NCBI GenBank assembly: GCA_903844815.1
Contig: CAIMVD010000205.1
Coordinates: 1 to 64,000 of the forward strand
DNA from: an uncultured Bacteroidota bacterium
Lineage (GTDB): Bacteria; Bacteroidota; Bacteroidia; Bacteroidales; VadinHA17
Direction of reading: 5' to 3'
Length of the DNA: 64,000 bases
Shown here: positions 52,184 through 61,626 of the stretch, in pieces
Layout of the letters: each line of letters begins with the position of its first letter
Position numbering within the stretch: the stretch's first letter is position 1
Notes under the pieces: generated by a model
Seen by the model: only the letters and a program-made list of their open reading frames with translations
Database searches by the model: none
Told to the model about the DNA's origin: nothing
Position numbers and translations under genes: made by a program

Positions 52184-53431
52184 ATGATAAGATTCAACAG
52201 ATACACTCTGGATAATGGCTTAAGAATCCTGGTCAGTGAGGACCGGTCAACACCTCTTGTCGCGATGAATATATTGTACGACGTGGGATCACGCGATGAA
52301 GATCCTCAGGCAACAGGACTTGCCCATCTCTTTGAGCACCTGATGTTCGGAGGATCTGTAAATATCCCTGATTATGATACTCCATTACAGATGGTTGGAG
52401 GAGAAAACAATGCTTTTACGAACAATGATATCACAAACTACTATCTTACTGTCCCTTCGGAGAATATAGAGACAGGTTTCTGGCTAGAATCTGACAGAAT
52501 GCTTGAACTGGATTTTTCCCAAAAGAACCTTGATACTCAAAAAAATGTGGTTCTCGAAGAATTCAGGCAACGTTATTTAAACCAGCCCTATGGCGATGCA
52601 ATTCTTAAGCTTCGGCCACTCGCCTATAAGGTTCACCCATATCGCTGGCCTACAATCGGGATGGATGTTGCACATGTTGAAAATACAAATCTTGAGCAGA
52701 TCAGGAATTTTTTCTTTTCCCATTATGCTCCGAACAATGCGATTATGGCCCTTTCAGGCAACATAACCCCTGAAACTGCAATACGTCTTTCCGAAAAATG
52801 GTTCGGGACAATTGAAAGAAGAAAGATAAAACATCGAAATTTGCCCATTGAGCCTGAACAGACAGAATCAAGAATAATTACAATTGAAAGCGATGTACCT
52901 TCCGATGCCCTGTATAAGGTATGGCATATCGGACCAAGAAACAGTGCCGATTTTCAGACTCTGGACCTTATCACAGACCTACTTGCCGGAGGCGAATCGG
53001 GCAGGCTTCACACTATACTTGTAAGGGATAAGAAGTTATTCAGCGAGATAAACGCATATATTACTTCAGATATTGATCCCGGTCTGATATTTGTACATGG
53101 GAAACTTATGAAAAATATTGATATTCAGCATGCTGATAATGCAATAAGTGAAGTTCTCTCCGGATTGCTTGCTCCTGAAGGTATTGAAGATGAGATGGAA
53201 AAGGTTAAGAACAAATTTGAATCATCGACAGTTTTTTCAAACACAAGCATACTAAACAAGGCTGTAAATCTGTCTTTCTTCGAACTGATGGGAAATGCCG
53301 ACTTAATAAATCATGAACCCGAGCTATACAGAAAGGTAACACGTGCAATGGTTACTGAAGCAACCTCGAAATATCTGGTTCCATCAAATTGCAGCACTTT
53401 GTATTATAAATCAACAAACAGGAAACTGTAA
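52184..53431 (+). CDS. M16 family zinc peptidase (catalytic subunit)
   Basis: A 415-residue pitrilysin-type peptidase. The inverted zinc motif HLFEH is intact (H48, E51, H52 in GLAHLFEHLMFGG), with the third ligand Glu at 125 or 126 (NVVLEEFRQRY). The second half contains the substrate-clamping M16_C domain (YKVWHIGPRNSADFQTL). No signal peptide is seen from the chosen ATG (52184); an upstream TTG- or ATG-like extension to 52136 adds a hydrophobic stretch but looks unlike the family. It ends in a 1-bp overlap with the second M16 gene, which lacks the zinc motif. Confidence 0.93.
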   Translation: MIRFNRYTLDNGLRILVSEDRSTPLVAMNILYDVGSRDEDPQATGLAHLFEHLMFGGSVNIPDYDTPLQMVGGENNAFTNNDITNYYLTVPSENIETGFWLESDRMLELDFSQKNLDTQKNVVLEEFRQRYLNQPYGDAILKLRPLAYKVHPYRWPTIGMDVAHVENTNLEQIRNFFFSHYAPNNAIMALSGNITPETAIRLSEKWFGTIERRKIKHRNLPIEPEQTESRIITIESDVPSDALYKVWHIGPRNSADFQTLDLITDLLAGGESGRLHTILVRDKKLFSEINAYITSDIDPGLIFVHGKLMKNIDIQHADNAISEVLSGLLAPEGIEDEMEKVKNKFESSTVFSNTSILNKAVNLSFFELMGNADLINHEPELYRKVTRAMVTEATSKYLVPSNCSTLYYKSTNRKL

Positions 53432-54711
53432 TGAGTAGTTTTTCCAGAATTCAACCTCCTGTTTTTCCTGTTTCGAAAGTAACGATCCCCGAAGCCAGAT
53501 CGTTCAACCTCAGAAACGGAGTCCCGGTTTACCTGATAGAAGCTGGTACTGAACCAATAATGCGCATAGAATTTACATTCCGGGCCGGGCTTGTTAAGGA
53601 GGATGTTCCGCTTCTCGCTTCAACTGCAAATATTATGCTCACCGAAGGTTCGGCAAGCTATAGTTCGGAAGAGCTAAACAGCCTCATCGACTTTCATGGT
53701 GCCTTCATTAATTCCTATAATGAAAAAGACCGCGCCGGAATTGTAATGTTTTTCATGAATAAGCACATCGAAAAGATCCTTGAACTTTGTCGCGAAATAC
53801 TTTTTATGCCCCTTTTTCCTGATAATGAACTTAATTCACTGCTTCAAAAAAGGCATCGCTGGTACCAGGTCAACAGGGAAAAGGTTCAGAACCGTTCAAT
53901 TGAACAGTTTTTTGAATGCATCTTCGGGAACAACCATCCTTATGGCAGGCAGATAACTGATGATGACTTTTCAGGTATTAATCCCAAACTCCTTCATGAA
54001 TTCCACTCCAGACACTACTCGCCTGATAATATGGCTGTCATTGTTTCAGGCAGGTTACATGAAAAAACTACTGAACTTCTCGATCACTTCTTTGGTGATA
54101 TTGAGGCCGGAAAATCGATTTCGAAAGAAATTAACCTCGTGTTAAAAGGAAGCAATGAAAGGAAAGTCCATGTGGAAAAAAACGGGGCTGTTCAGACAGC
54201 AATCAGGATTGGTTCACCAACAATTAATAAAAGGCATCCGGATTATCCTGGTCTGAAGTTCCTTGATTCAGTTCTTGGAGGATATTTCGGATCCCGATTG
54301 ATGAGAAACATCCGGGAAGATAAAGGCTTCACTTATGGAATAAGTTCCTCGGTAACCTCACTTAACCTTTCGGGATATTTAATTATTTCAGCAGAAGTAG
54401 CACCGAAGAACCTGCAGATGACCATTGATGAGATTTACAGGGAAATAAGGCTGCTGCAGGAAGTTCCAGCGGGAAGCGAAGAACTTTCCGTAGTAAGGAA
54501 TTATATGTCGGGCGAGATGGTGCGAATGTTCGACGGGCCGTTCGCACTTGCTGAAAGTTTCAGATCGGCTTGGGAATTCGGTCTTGACAACAATTATTAC
54601 CACAGGCTGTGGGATAAAATAATGACAATAAGCCCCGATGAAATAATTACCCTTGCCCGAACGTATTATAATACGGATGAACTTTATCAGGTCACTGTCG
54701 GTTCAAAATGA
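53431..54711 (+). CDS. M16 family peptidase-like partner lacking the zinc motif
   Basis: A 426-residue protein of the same fold as its neighbour (VPVYLIEAGTEPIMRIEFTF, FRAGLVKEDV). Where the HxxEH motif should be it reads ASTANIMLTEGS, so the catalytic site is absent. Retained C-terminal motifs are FGSRLMRNIREDKGFTYGIS. In known two-chain M16 enzymes an inactive subunit of this kind pairs with the active one to form the chamber. The start overlaps the preceding stop (taATG), which fits equal production of both chains. Confidence 0.92.
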   Translation: MSSFSRIQPPVFPVSKVTIPEARSFNLRNGVPVYLIEAGTEPIMRIEFTFRAGLVKEDVPLLASTANIMLTEGSASYSSEELNSLIDFHGAFINSYNEKDRAGIVMFFMNKHIEKILELCREILFMPLFPDNELNSLLQKRHRWYQVNREKVQNRSIEQFFECIFGNNHPYGRQITDDDFSGINPKLLHEFHSRHYSPDNMAVIVSGRLHEKTTELLDHFFGDIEAGKSISKEINLVLKGSNERKVHVEKNGAVQTAIRIGSPTINKRHPDYPGLKFLDSVLGGYFGSRLMRNIREDKGFTYGISSSVTSLNLSGYLIISAEVAPKNLQMTIDEIYREIRLLQEVPAGSEELSVVRNYMSGEMVRMFDGPFALAESFRSAWEFGLDNNYYHRLWDKIMTISPDEIITLARTYYNTDELYQVTVGSK

Positions 54712-56201
54712 AAATAAATTACAAGTACATATTATACCTTCTTGTTTTTCTGAGGACTACGGCAGGGTTCTCCCAACCTGACTGCACTACCGCTCCCCCA
54801 CTCGCTCCTCAGCTTATTTCCGTTTCGGTGCAATATGAGACAGGTAAAACGAAACTTTCATGGACTCCCAGTCCTTCAACCGGCATAGCAGCCTATATTA
54901 TCTATTCTTTCAAATCAGGCGACGGAATGGTACTGGACACAATCCGTGATCCTATGGCAACAAGCTTTGTTCTTAACACTACAGTTTCAAAGTATTTCAG
55001 TGTTTCTTATGTTGTTGCTTCTATGCGTCTTCCCCGCTGCACCAGCTCCTTCTCAAATGTGGTAAATTCAATTTTTTGTGAAGCCTCGCTGGATACTTGC
55101 AATAAGAAAATTCTGATTTCCTGGAACACATATTCTTCATTAAAACAAAAGGTTACCGGATATTCAATCCAGTCAGCCACCGATGGAGTAAATTTCAGTG
55201 AAATTGCCTCTGTTGATCCCGCTGAAACAAAATATACGCTGGATAAATTTGAAGTAAATTCAAATTATTGTTTTGTTGTAAAGGCCAATATAGAAGATGG
55301 CAGCTTTTCTTCGTCAAACAAAATATGCCTCTCAACCAGGATGCAGAGGCCTCCGGCATGGATTAATGCCGATTACGCATCGGTAAATAGTGAAAATAAG
55401 GTCGAATTAGCATTTACAATAGATCCTCTGTCAGAAATCTATAATTTCAGTCTTGACAGAAAAAACATCGCTGCAGGAACTACAAGAGTGATCGGACAAC
55501 CTCTCTCAGTGAACGGATCCATAAGTTTTACCGATAACAAGTCTGATATTGACTCTGTATATCAATACAGGTTGTCAGCAATAAACAGCTGCAATATCCC
55601 TGTTACCTTTTCTAATCCTGCCACAAACCTTGTACAGTCGTTCGACCGGATAAACAGTGACATTTATCTCAAATGGAACTCCTACCGTCTGTGGAAAGGA
55701 CAAAATGAAGGATATACGATATTCACAGACACAGGAAACGGGTATGAAGAACAAGGCTTTGTACCGGCCACAGATACCTCGTATGTTTTAAAATACAGGG
55801 ATATAATGTACAAGGTATCAGGCAATAACGTCTGCTTTTACATAAGCACAAAGGAGACATCAAATCCTCATGGAATAGAGGGCCGCTCACAATCACAAAT
55901 TCTATGTACTGAGCCAGCGGAAATCATCACTGTTCCGAATTTATTCACTCCCGACAATGACCAGGTAAATGATCTTTTCAGGCCTGTCATATCCTTCACC
56001 CCTTCACAATATCGACTGGTTATAACAGACAGGCACGGTAAAATACTTTTTGAATCGTCCGGTTTTTATGGATCCTGGGATGGAACCGAATCAGGAAAAC
56101 CTGTTCCTCAGGGTGTTTACTTATGGTATTTAAAAACTACCACTCCATCGGGTAAAGAAATTTCAAAAACAGGAACTGTTACAATCATCAGGGCATACTG
56201 A
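54708..56201 (+). CDS. Fibronectin-III protein with T9SS type B C-terminal sorting domain
   Basis: A 497-residue secreted protein. After a signal peptide (ending TAGFSQ) come three or four Fn3-like beta domains (for example TKLSWTPSPSTGIAAYIIY and KILISWNTYSS). The last 85 or so residues are the gliding-motility-associated, CHU-type C-terminal domain used by the type IX secretion system: VPNLFTPDNDQVNDLFRP, RLVITDRHGKILFES and PVPQGVYLWYL. The start overlaps the M16 partner stop by 4 bp (ATGA), so it is translationally coupled to the two peptidases. Function is unknown; adhesin-like or structural roles are possible. Confidence 0.9.
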   Translation: MKINYKYILYLLVFLRTTAGFSQPDCTTAPPLAPQLISVSVQYETGKTKLSWTPSPSTGIAAYIIYSFKSGDGMVLDTIRDPMATSFVLNTTVSKYFSVSYVVASMRLPRCTSSFSNVVNSIFCEASLDTCNKKILISWNTYSSLKQKVTGYSIQSATDGVNFSEIASVDPAETKYTLDKFEVNSNYCFVVKANIEDGSFSSSNKICLSTRMQRPPAWINADYASVNSENKVELAFTIDPLSEIYNFSLDRKNIAAGTTRVIGQPLSVNGSISFTDNKSDIDSVYQYRLSAINSCNIPVTFSNPATNLVQSFDRINSDIYLKWNSYRLWKGQNEGYTIFTDTGNGYEEQGFVPATDTSYVLKYRDIMYKVSGNNVCFYISTKETSNPHGIEGRSQSQILCTEPAEIITVPNLFTPDNDQVNDLFRPVISFTPSQYRLVITDRHGKILFESSGFYGSWDGTESGKPVPQGVYLWYLKTTTPSGKEISKTGTVTIIRAY

Positions 56202-56218
56202 ATTAAATTAGCTTAATC

Positions 56219-56244
56219 AACAATTCTGCTTTTCAATTGTTTTG
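56219..56244 (+). terminator. Possible weak AT-rich terminator after the M16 / T9SS operon
   Basis: Arms aacaatt (56219-56225) and aattgtt (56235-56241) enclose a 9-nt loop followed by Ts. The stem is only 7 bp and AT-rich, so this is a modest candidate. It lies in the 45-bp convergent gap. Confidence 0.4.
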
Positions 56245-56246
56245 TT

Positions 56247-56615
56247 TCAGCACATCTCCTGAAAAGCTTTACGGAACTCCAATGGCTTTTGAATATGAGT
56301 AAATGTTTCCCTGGTTCCGCCGGTTCCAATTATAGTAATATCTCCGTAACCGAAAATACGGCCCATAACAGGTTGATCGACATTAACACTTTCTATCTTC
56401 GAGAGGTTCATCTCAATTGTTCTTCGTGAAATGAAACCTGTTTTTATAATAATCCTTCTATTCGTTACGGCAAACTCCGAAAGCTTCCTCTGAAATAAAG
56501 GAATCAGGAAAAGGCTGAATAAGCCTCGCAGTGTCAGAAAAATAACCCAATGAAATTTAGTTTCATAAACAACATTTTCATCGCGGATCAGATGATTGTC
56601 AATATAGTTTCCCAT
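56247..56615 (-). CDS. Bacterial PH-domain (bPH2) membrane protein
   Basis: About 122 residues. The N-terminus (NYIDNHLIRDENVVYETKFH) is followed by one hydrophobic segment (about residues 22-41, WVIFLTLRGLFSLFLIPLF) and a PH-like domain with FAVTNRRIIIKTGFISRRT, LSKIESVNVDQPVMGRIFGYG and DITIIGTGG, as in YdbS/YdbT and related proteins of unknown function. The ATG at 56615 is chosen over 56621, two codons upstream, because the family usually begins MGNY. It is convergent with the T9SS substrate gene. Confidence 0.88.
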   Translation of the reverse strand: MGNYIDNHLIRDENVVYETKFHWVIFLTLRGLFSLFLIPLFQRKLSEFAVTNRRIIIKTGFISRRTIEMNLSKIESVNVDQPVMGRIFGYGDITIIGTGGTRETFTHIQKPLEFRKAFQEMC

Positions 56616-56789
56616 GTGCAAAATGCTTTTTTGATGTTAGCATCACCTGATAATGGATGATGATGGCAAATTTAACTTATTATGACATATCTCAACTGAT
56701 TAGCTTTATGATTTTTTAGCTGGAATATGTTTTCTTAATTTCTTCCTTAACCTGGGCAGAGCTAATTGGCTCATCATTCTTCGTATTCA

Positions 56790-56819
56790 TTGAAAATATA
56801 TCGGGAATCGTTATCTTTG
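56790..56819 (+). promoter_or_regulatory. Promoter of the Rel (ppGpp) gene
   Basis: TTG (56790-56792) is followed after 19 nt by TATCTTTG (56812-56819), a perfect TAnnTTTG. It ends 31 nt before the ATG at 56851 and is one of the best promoter matches in the window. Confidence 0.7.
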
Positions 56820-56850
56820 TAGTAATGAAGTGTGATGATGAGAACTTATA

Positions 56851-59100
56851 ATGGGTAATAAGGATATTTTTGATGATGAAGACAGCAAACATATTCAGTT
56901 GGAATATGATTCGCTAGTTAATAATCTGCTGAGGTGCAATAAGCCAGGAGACAGGGAACTGATCGAAAAGGCATTTCTTATTGCAAATGAAGCCCACTGG
57001 AATATGAGGCGCAAGTCGGGTGAGCCTTATGTAATCCATCCTATTTCTGTTGCCAAAATTGTAAACAGGGAAATAGGTCTTGGTGCAAAATCCATTGCAG
57101 TGGCTTTGCTCCATGATGTAGTTGAAGATACTGACTATTCGCTTGAGGACGTAGAGAGAGATTTTGATCCGAAAATTGCGCTGCTGATCGATGGTCTGAC
57201 TAAAATCTCGGGAACTTATAATAAGGATAGCTCTTCATCGCTTCAGGCGGAAAACTTCAGGAAAATGCTCCTTACTCTTTCCGATGATGTAAGGGTTATC
57301 CTGATTAAAATAGCCGACCGTCTTCATAATATGAGGACTCTCAATTCGATGCCCGAACGCAAAAAGATGAAGATCGCTGGCGAGACTATCTATCTTTATG
57401 CACCGTTGGCAAACAGGCTGGGATTGTATGCCATAAAAAGCGAACTTGAGGACTTAAGCTTTAAATTCCGTCAGCCTCAGATTTACGAGGAAATAGCCAT
57501 AAAACTTAAACACAGCGAAGAGAAATATATCTCGATGATCAACAGGTTCTCTGAACCAATCATTGAGAAATTGAGTATGGCGGGATTCAGATTCGAGATC
57601 AATGGCAGACCTAAGTCTATTTTTTCGATCTGGAACAAGATGCAAACAAAGAATGTGCCTTTTGAAGAGGTTTATGACCTCCTTGCAGTCAGAATAGTAT
57701 TTGAAACATCGCCGGGCGTTTCAGAAAAGACACAGTGCTGGAACATCTATTCAATAATAACTGATACCTACCTGCCTAAGCCTGACAGGCTACGCGATTG
57801 GGTAAGCAGGCCAAAACCAAATGGTTACGAAGCTCTTCATGTTACTGTTATGGGTCCCGACGGAAAATGGGTTGAGGTCCAGATCAGGAGCATCCGGATG
57901 GATGACATTGCAGAGCGCGGATATGCTGCTCACTGGAAGTACAAGGGCGACGAGTCTCAGGAAAATGAGCTCGACAAATGGATTAAAGGAATCCGTCAGA
58001 TACTTGAGAACCCTCTTGAGGACCCTATTGAGTTTCTCGATGAGTTCAAGATGAACCTTTTCTCGTCCGAAATTATAGTCTTCACTCCAAAAGGATTGCT
58101 TGTAAGTCTTCCAAAAGGCGCGTCAGCCCTCGATTTCGCCTATGAGATACATACTCAGATCGGCAACAAGGCAATCGGAGCAAAAATCAATTACAAGCTA
58201 AATCCTGTCAACGCGATACTAATGAGTGGCGATCAGGTGGAGATAATTACTTCCGACATTGCAAAACCGGAAAAAGAATGGCTCTCCTTCGTCAGAACTT
58301 CAAAAGCAAAAGAGTCAATCAAAAATGCCCTGAAGATTGAATCAAAGGACAGTCTTCAGCTGGGAATGGAGATACTCGAAGTAAGACTCAATGAACTCGG
58401 TCTTACATCAAATAAAGAGATCATTAAAAAGCTGATTGCATCATATGAAGTTTTAAATAAGGAGGAACTGTATTCTTCGATAGCCCAGGGAAAAATAAAA
58501 CTCGATAATCTGAAACGTCTGACAAAGAAAAGTACCCCAAATAACGTTATAAAATACTGGGAGCTTAAACTTATCGGATCAAAAAAGGAAAAAAAGGAAA
58601 CGACACCTGCTGCACAGGAAACTATTGATAAAAGGGTGCCGTTTCTGTTAAGGGAAAATGTTGAAAATGCCGGCCAATCTTATGAGATTGCCAAATGCTG
58701 CAATCCTATCCCTGGCGATGAAGTTCTCGGATATCATTCTCCTGAAGGAACAATTATCATTCATAAACCAAAATGTCCTGCGGCTATCAGGATCATGTCG
58801 AATGAAGGTAACCGGATAATTGCAGTAAAGTGGGCAATACATAAACTTGTGTCTTTCCTTGCAAGGATAAGCATGTCGGGTATCGACCGCATCGGACTTG
58901 TTAACGATGTAACAAAAATAATATCTGCAGAATTGCAGGTCAATATGAACAGAATTTACATTACTGTGCAAAATGGGATTTTCGATGGAACAATTGACCT
59001 GTATGTCCATCACAGCAAAGACCTTAACAATCTCATACTTAAAATTTCAAATATCAAGGGTATAGAAAGTGTAAAGAGAGTTGAGGATTTCACCGAGTGA
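56851..59100 (+). CDS. rel: Bifunctional (p)ppGpp synthetase/hydrolase, Rel/SpoT type
   Basis: A 749-residue stringent-response enzyme. The HD hydrolase domain is intact (H63 in YVIHPISVA; H88-D89 in ALLHDVVEDT; KIADRLHNMRTL). The synthetase domain follows (GRPKSIFSIWNKM, YDLLAVRIVF, RPKPNGYEALHVTV, EVQIRS), then a TGS domain (IIVFTPKGLLVSLPKGASAL), a helical linker with AKCCNPIPGDEVLGY, and a C-terminal ACT domain. It makes and degrades (p)ppGpp in response to starvation. Length is normal. Confidence 0.96.
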   Translation: MGNKDIFDDEDSKHIQLEYDSLVNNLLRCNKPGDRELIEKAFLIANEAHWNMRRKSGEPYVIHPISVAKIVNREIGLGAKSIAVALLHDVVEDTDYSLEDVERDFDPKIALLIDGLTKISGTYNKDSSSSLQAENFRKMLLTLSDDVRVILIKIADRLHNMRTLNSMPERKKMKIAGETIYLYAPLANRLGLYAIKSELEDLSFKFRQPQIYEEIAIKLKHSEEKYISMINRFSEPIIEKLSMAGFRFEINGRPKSIFSIWNKMQTKNVPFEEVYDLLAVRIVFETSPGVSEKTQCWNIYSIITDTYLPKPDRLRDWVSRPKPNGYEALHVTVMGPDGKWVEVQIRSIRMDDIAERGYAAHWKYKGDESQENELDKWIKGIRQILENPLEDPIEFLDEFKMNLFSSEIIVFTPKGLLVSLPKGASALDFAYEIHTQIGNKAIGAKINYKLNPVNAILMSGDQVEIITSDIAKPEKEWLSFVRTSKAKESIKNALKIESKDSLQLGMEILEVRLNELGLTSNKEIIKKLIASYEVLNKEELYSSIAQGKIKLDNLKRLTKKSTPNNVIKYWELKLIGSKKEKKETTPAAQETIDKRVPFLLRENVENAGQSYEIAKCCNPIPGDEVLGYHSPEGTIIIHKPKCPAAIRIMSNEGNRIIAVKWAIHKLVSFLARISMSGIDRIGLVNDVTKIISAELQVNMNRIYITVQNGIFDGTIDLYVHHSKDLNNLILKISNIKGIESVKRVEDFTE

Positions 59101-59141
59101 TTTTTCAATAGGTTCAGCCTTCCCCAACGGAAAAAAATAAG

Positions 59142-59149
59142 TACTTTTG
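59142..59149 (+). promoter_or_regulatory. -7 element for the Fur-family regulator
   Basis: TACTTTTG matches TAnnTTTG and ends 24 nt before the ATG at 59174. A TTG at the usual distance is not visible. It suggests transcription independent of rel. Confidence 0.45.
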
Positions 59150-59173
59150 CTATTATCTTAAATTAGACCAGAT

Positions 59174-59629
59174 ATGATTAGCGATGATACAAGGCTGACC
59201 GTTAAGAAAATCTTCACCGAATATCTCGAAAAGAAGGGCCACCGAAAAACACCGGAGCGGTTTGCAATACTTGATGAGATTTACTCCCGTACCGGTCATT
59301 TCGATATTGAGTCGCTTTACATTTTCATGAAGAACAAAAATTACAGGGTAAGCAGGGCTACACTATATAATACAATAGAATTATTGCTTGATTGCAATCT
59401 GGTAATCAAGCACCAGTTCGGAAAGAACATTGCCCAGTTTGAAAGAGCATACCAGTGCGGACAGCACGATCATATGATAGATCTGGAAACTGGTAGGGTA
59501 ATAGAATTCTGCGATCCCCGGATTCATGAGATAATCAAGACCGCAAGTGAACTGTACGGCTTCACTGCCCAATACCACTCTCTTTACATTTATGGCGATA
59601 TTTCAAACAGCCCGGAAAACAAACAATAA
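59174..59629 (+). CDS. Fur-family transcriptional regulator
   Basis: A 151-residue repressor. The winged-helix DNA-binding domain has [21 protein letters not shown] and [16 protein letters not shown]; the dimerisation and metal-binding part has [18 protein letters not shown] and [11 protein letters not shown]. The His/Cys/Asp pattern (H near CGQHDH, then FCD) fits regulatory metal sites, but the paired CxxC zinc motifs of many Fur and PerR proteins are not apparent. It could be Fur, Zur or PerR; the sequence does not decide. It lies between rel and purA, 72 bp before purA. Confidence 0.92.
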   Translation: MISDDTRLTVKKIFTEYLEKKGHRKTPERFAILDEIYSRTGHFDIESLYIFMKNKNYRVSRATLYNTIELLLDCNLVIKHQFGKNIAQFERAYQCGQHDHMIDLETGRVIEFCDPRIHEIIKTASELYGFTAQYHSLYIYGDISNSPENKQ

Positions 59630-59701
59630 ATCATCGGGATTTAAGCAGAAATATTTTGTACATTGCAACTAAGATAAAACTTAACAAAAAGAACACGTAG
59701 C

Positions 59702-60967
59702 ATGAACTTTGACATACTATTAGGGCTCCAGTGGGGTGATGAAGGAAAGGGTAAAATAGTAGATGCTTTAAGTCCCGGATACGACATTATTGCTCGTTTC
59801 CAGGGGGGGCCCAATGCAGGTCATTCCCTGGAATTCAATAATATGAAACACGTTCTTCACCTGATACCATCGGGAATTTTTCATCCTGATAAACTAAATA
59901 TTATCGGCAATGGTGTTGTTATTGATCCTGCTGTATTCATGAAGGAGATTCTCGAGCTGGGGCCTTCCGTTGAAGAACTTGCCGGACGGCTTGTGATATC
60001 ATCCAGGGCCAATCTTATCCTGCCCAGCCATCGAATACTCGACGCTGCCTACGAAGCGCACAAAGGAAATACAAAAATAGGATCAACACTGAAGGGTATA
60101 GGCCCTGCTTATACCGATAAAACAGGTAGAAACGGACTGAGAGTTGGAGATATTTTCAATGAAAATTTCAGGGCTCTTTATGACGAACATGTAAATGGTC
60201 ACCTCTCAATACTTAAAAGCTACAACTTCAGTTTCAATATTGAGGAGTACGAAAAGGGATGGTTTGAAGGTATCGAGCTGATTAAGAAATTTAAGGTTTT
60301 GAATACCGAATATCTGGTAAATGAGATGGCCGTGAAGGGAAAGAAAGTCCTCGCCGAAGGAGCTCAGGGAACTATGCTGGATGTTGATTTCGGTTCATAT
60401 CCTTTTGTTACTTCATCAAACACTATAAGTGCAGGCGCTTGCACAGGTCTTGGAGTATCACCAAAACTAATTGGAGAGATTTTCGGTATTTTCAAGGCAT
60501 ATTGTACAAGGGTAGGAAGCGGACCTTTTCCGACAGAACTATTCGATGCGACAGGAACGGAGTTGCGTGAAAAAGGGAAGGAATTCGGATCCACCACGGG
60601 ACGGCCAAGAAGGTGTGGTTGGATTGATCTTCCGGCACTTAAATACTCTATAATGATTAACGGCATAACACAGCTTTTCATGACTAAAGCCGATGTCCTC
60701 TCAGGCTTTAAAACTATAAAAGCCTGCACATCATACAGAGTCGATGGAGTTGAATGCCATGAGTTGCCATTTAGCAGCGATTCAGCCATTGAGCCTGTAT
60801 ATACCGAGCTGAAAGGTTGGGAGGAAGATATCAAGGATCTTAAGGAATACAAACATCTGCCTGTTTCACTCATAAATTATATAGAGTTTATAGAAAAGCA
60901 TACAGGTATTCCGGTAACAATGATTTCTGTTGGTCCTGACCGCGAAGAAACTATATTCAGAAACTAG
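59702..60967 (+). CDS. purA: Adenylosuccinate synthetase
   Basis: A 421-residue GTP-dependent enzyme making adenylosuccinate from IMP and aspartate, the branch towards AMP. Landmarks are the P-loop and catalytic residues in GLQWGDEGKGKIVD, GGPNAGHS, GSTLKGIGPAYTDKTGRNGLR-type IMP-binding sequence (read in pieces), AEGAQGTMLDVDFGSYPFVT and GRPRRCGWIDLPALKY. Length is normal. It is convergent with the SPOR gene, 8 bp away. guaB, the other IMP branch enzyme, is at 27538-29019 in the same window. Confidence 0.98.
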   Translation: MNFDILLGLQWGDEGKGKIVDALSPGYDIIARFQGGPNAGHSLEFNNMKHVLHLIPSGIFHPDKLNIIGNGVVIDPAVFMKEILELGPSVEELAGRLVISSRANLILPSHRILDAAYEAHKGNTKIGSTLKGIGPAYTDKTGRNGLRVGDIFNENFRALYDEHVNGHLSILKSYNFSFNIEEYEKGWFEGIELIKKFKVLNTEYLVNEMAVKGKKVLAEGAQGTMLDVDFGSYPFVTSSNTISAGACTGLGVSPKLIGEIFGIFKAYCTRVGSGPFPTELFDATGTELREKGKEFGSTTGRPRRCGWIDLPALKYSIMINGITQLFMTKADVLSGFKTIKACTSYRVDGVECHELPFSSDSAIEPVYTELKGWEEDIKDLKEYKHLPVSLINYIEFIEKHTGIPVTMISVGPDREETIFRN

Positions 60968-60975
60968 AACGGTTT

Positions 60976-61449
60976 TTACTTTACCACATAAAGCCAGGCC
61001 TTTGGTTCGATCGTTGTTTTAAACTCCCTCAGACGCTCCATTGCTTGTTTTTGATTATCATAAGCCTCTGCTGAAACATATTCAACACTGTCGTCATTTG
61101 CATTAATAATATCAGAGTTGAATCCCCTTGACTTGTAAGATTCAGAAAGGTCGCGCGCATTCTGGGAATTCGTAAAACTTCCGACAATTATTTTATACTT
61201 CAATCTGCTGTTCTGCATTTTTCGGTTTTCATCCTCTTTTCTTGCCGAATCAAGTCTGGAATTCTCGAGTGATATTTGCTCTTCCTGAATGAACCTTAAA
61301 GAATCTGAGACCCGGATGCTATCCTGTTTTTGTTTTAACATCATTGCCTTCAAGGCTGATTCCTTAAAGAAAATGTTCCGCTTAATAAATTTACATGACG
61401 AAAATGTCAAGAATAAAAAAAATAAGAAAAAGAACAATATCCATCTCAT
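60976..61449 (-). CDS. SPOR-domain lipoprotein
   Basis: A 157-residue protein with a lipoprotein signal (LTFSSC, C19), a charged helical middle (about residues 30-78, rich in Lys, Gln, Glu and Arg) and a C-terminal SPOR domain (YKIIVGSFTNSQNARDL, SYKSRGFNSDIINAN, KAWLYVV). SPOR domains bind denuded glycan strands in septal peptidoglycan, so a role in division or cell-wall contact is likely. A near-perfect promoter precedes it at 61508-61538. Confidence 0.88.
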   Translation of the reverse strand: MRWILFFFLFFLFLTFSSCKFIKRNIFFKESALKAMMLKQKQDSIRVSDSLRFIQEEQISLENSRLDSARKEDENRKMQNSRLKYKIIVGSFTNSQNARDLSESYKSRGFNSDIINANDDSVEYVSAEAYDNQKQAMERLREFKTTIEPKAWLYVVK

Positions 61450-61507
61450 AACAAGGCATTTAAGATTGAGACTAATGATTAAATAAAAAATCCAGCTCTA
61501 CCCCTTG

Positions 61508-61538
61508 CAAATATACAAATTACTAAATATCAACCAAA
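61508..61538 (-). promoter_or_regulatory. Promoter of the SPOR lipoprotein gene
   Basis: On the minus strand TTTG (61538-61535) is followed after 19 nt by TATATTTG (61515-61508). Both boxes and the spacing match the Bacteroidota consensus. The leader to the ATG at 61449 is about 50 nt. Confidence 0.7.
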
Positions 61539-61626
61539 ATATTAATAATGGATATTCCTCTACTCATAATTATCACAGATTTAGTATATTCGGCATGATA
61601 AAAAACCAAACCTAATAATCTATCAC

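Noticed and set aside
60364-60873. Minus-strand open frame of 169 codons inside purA
   Set aside because: It lies fully within the conserved catalytic core of purA and has no family signature.
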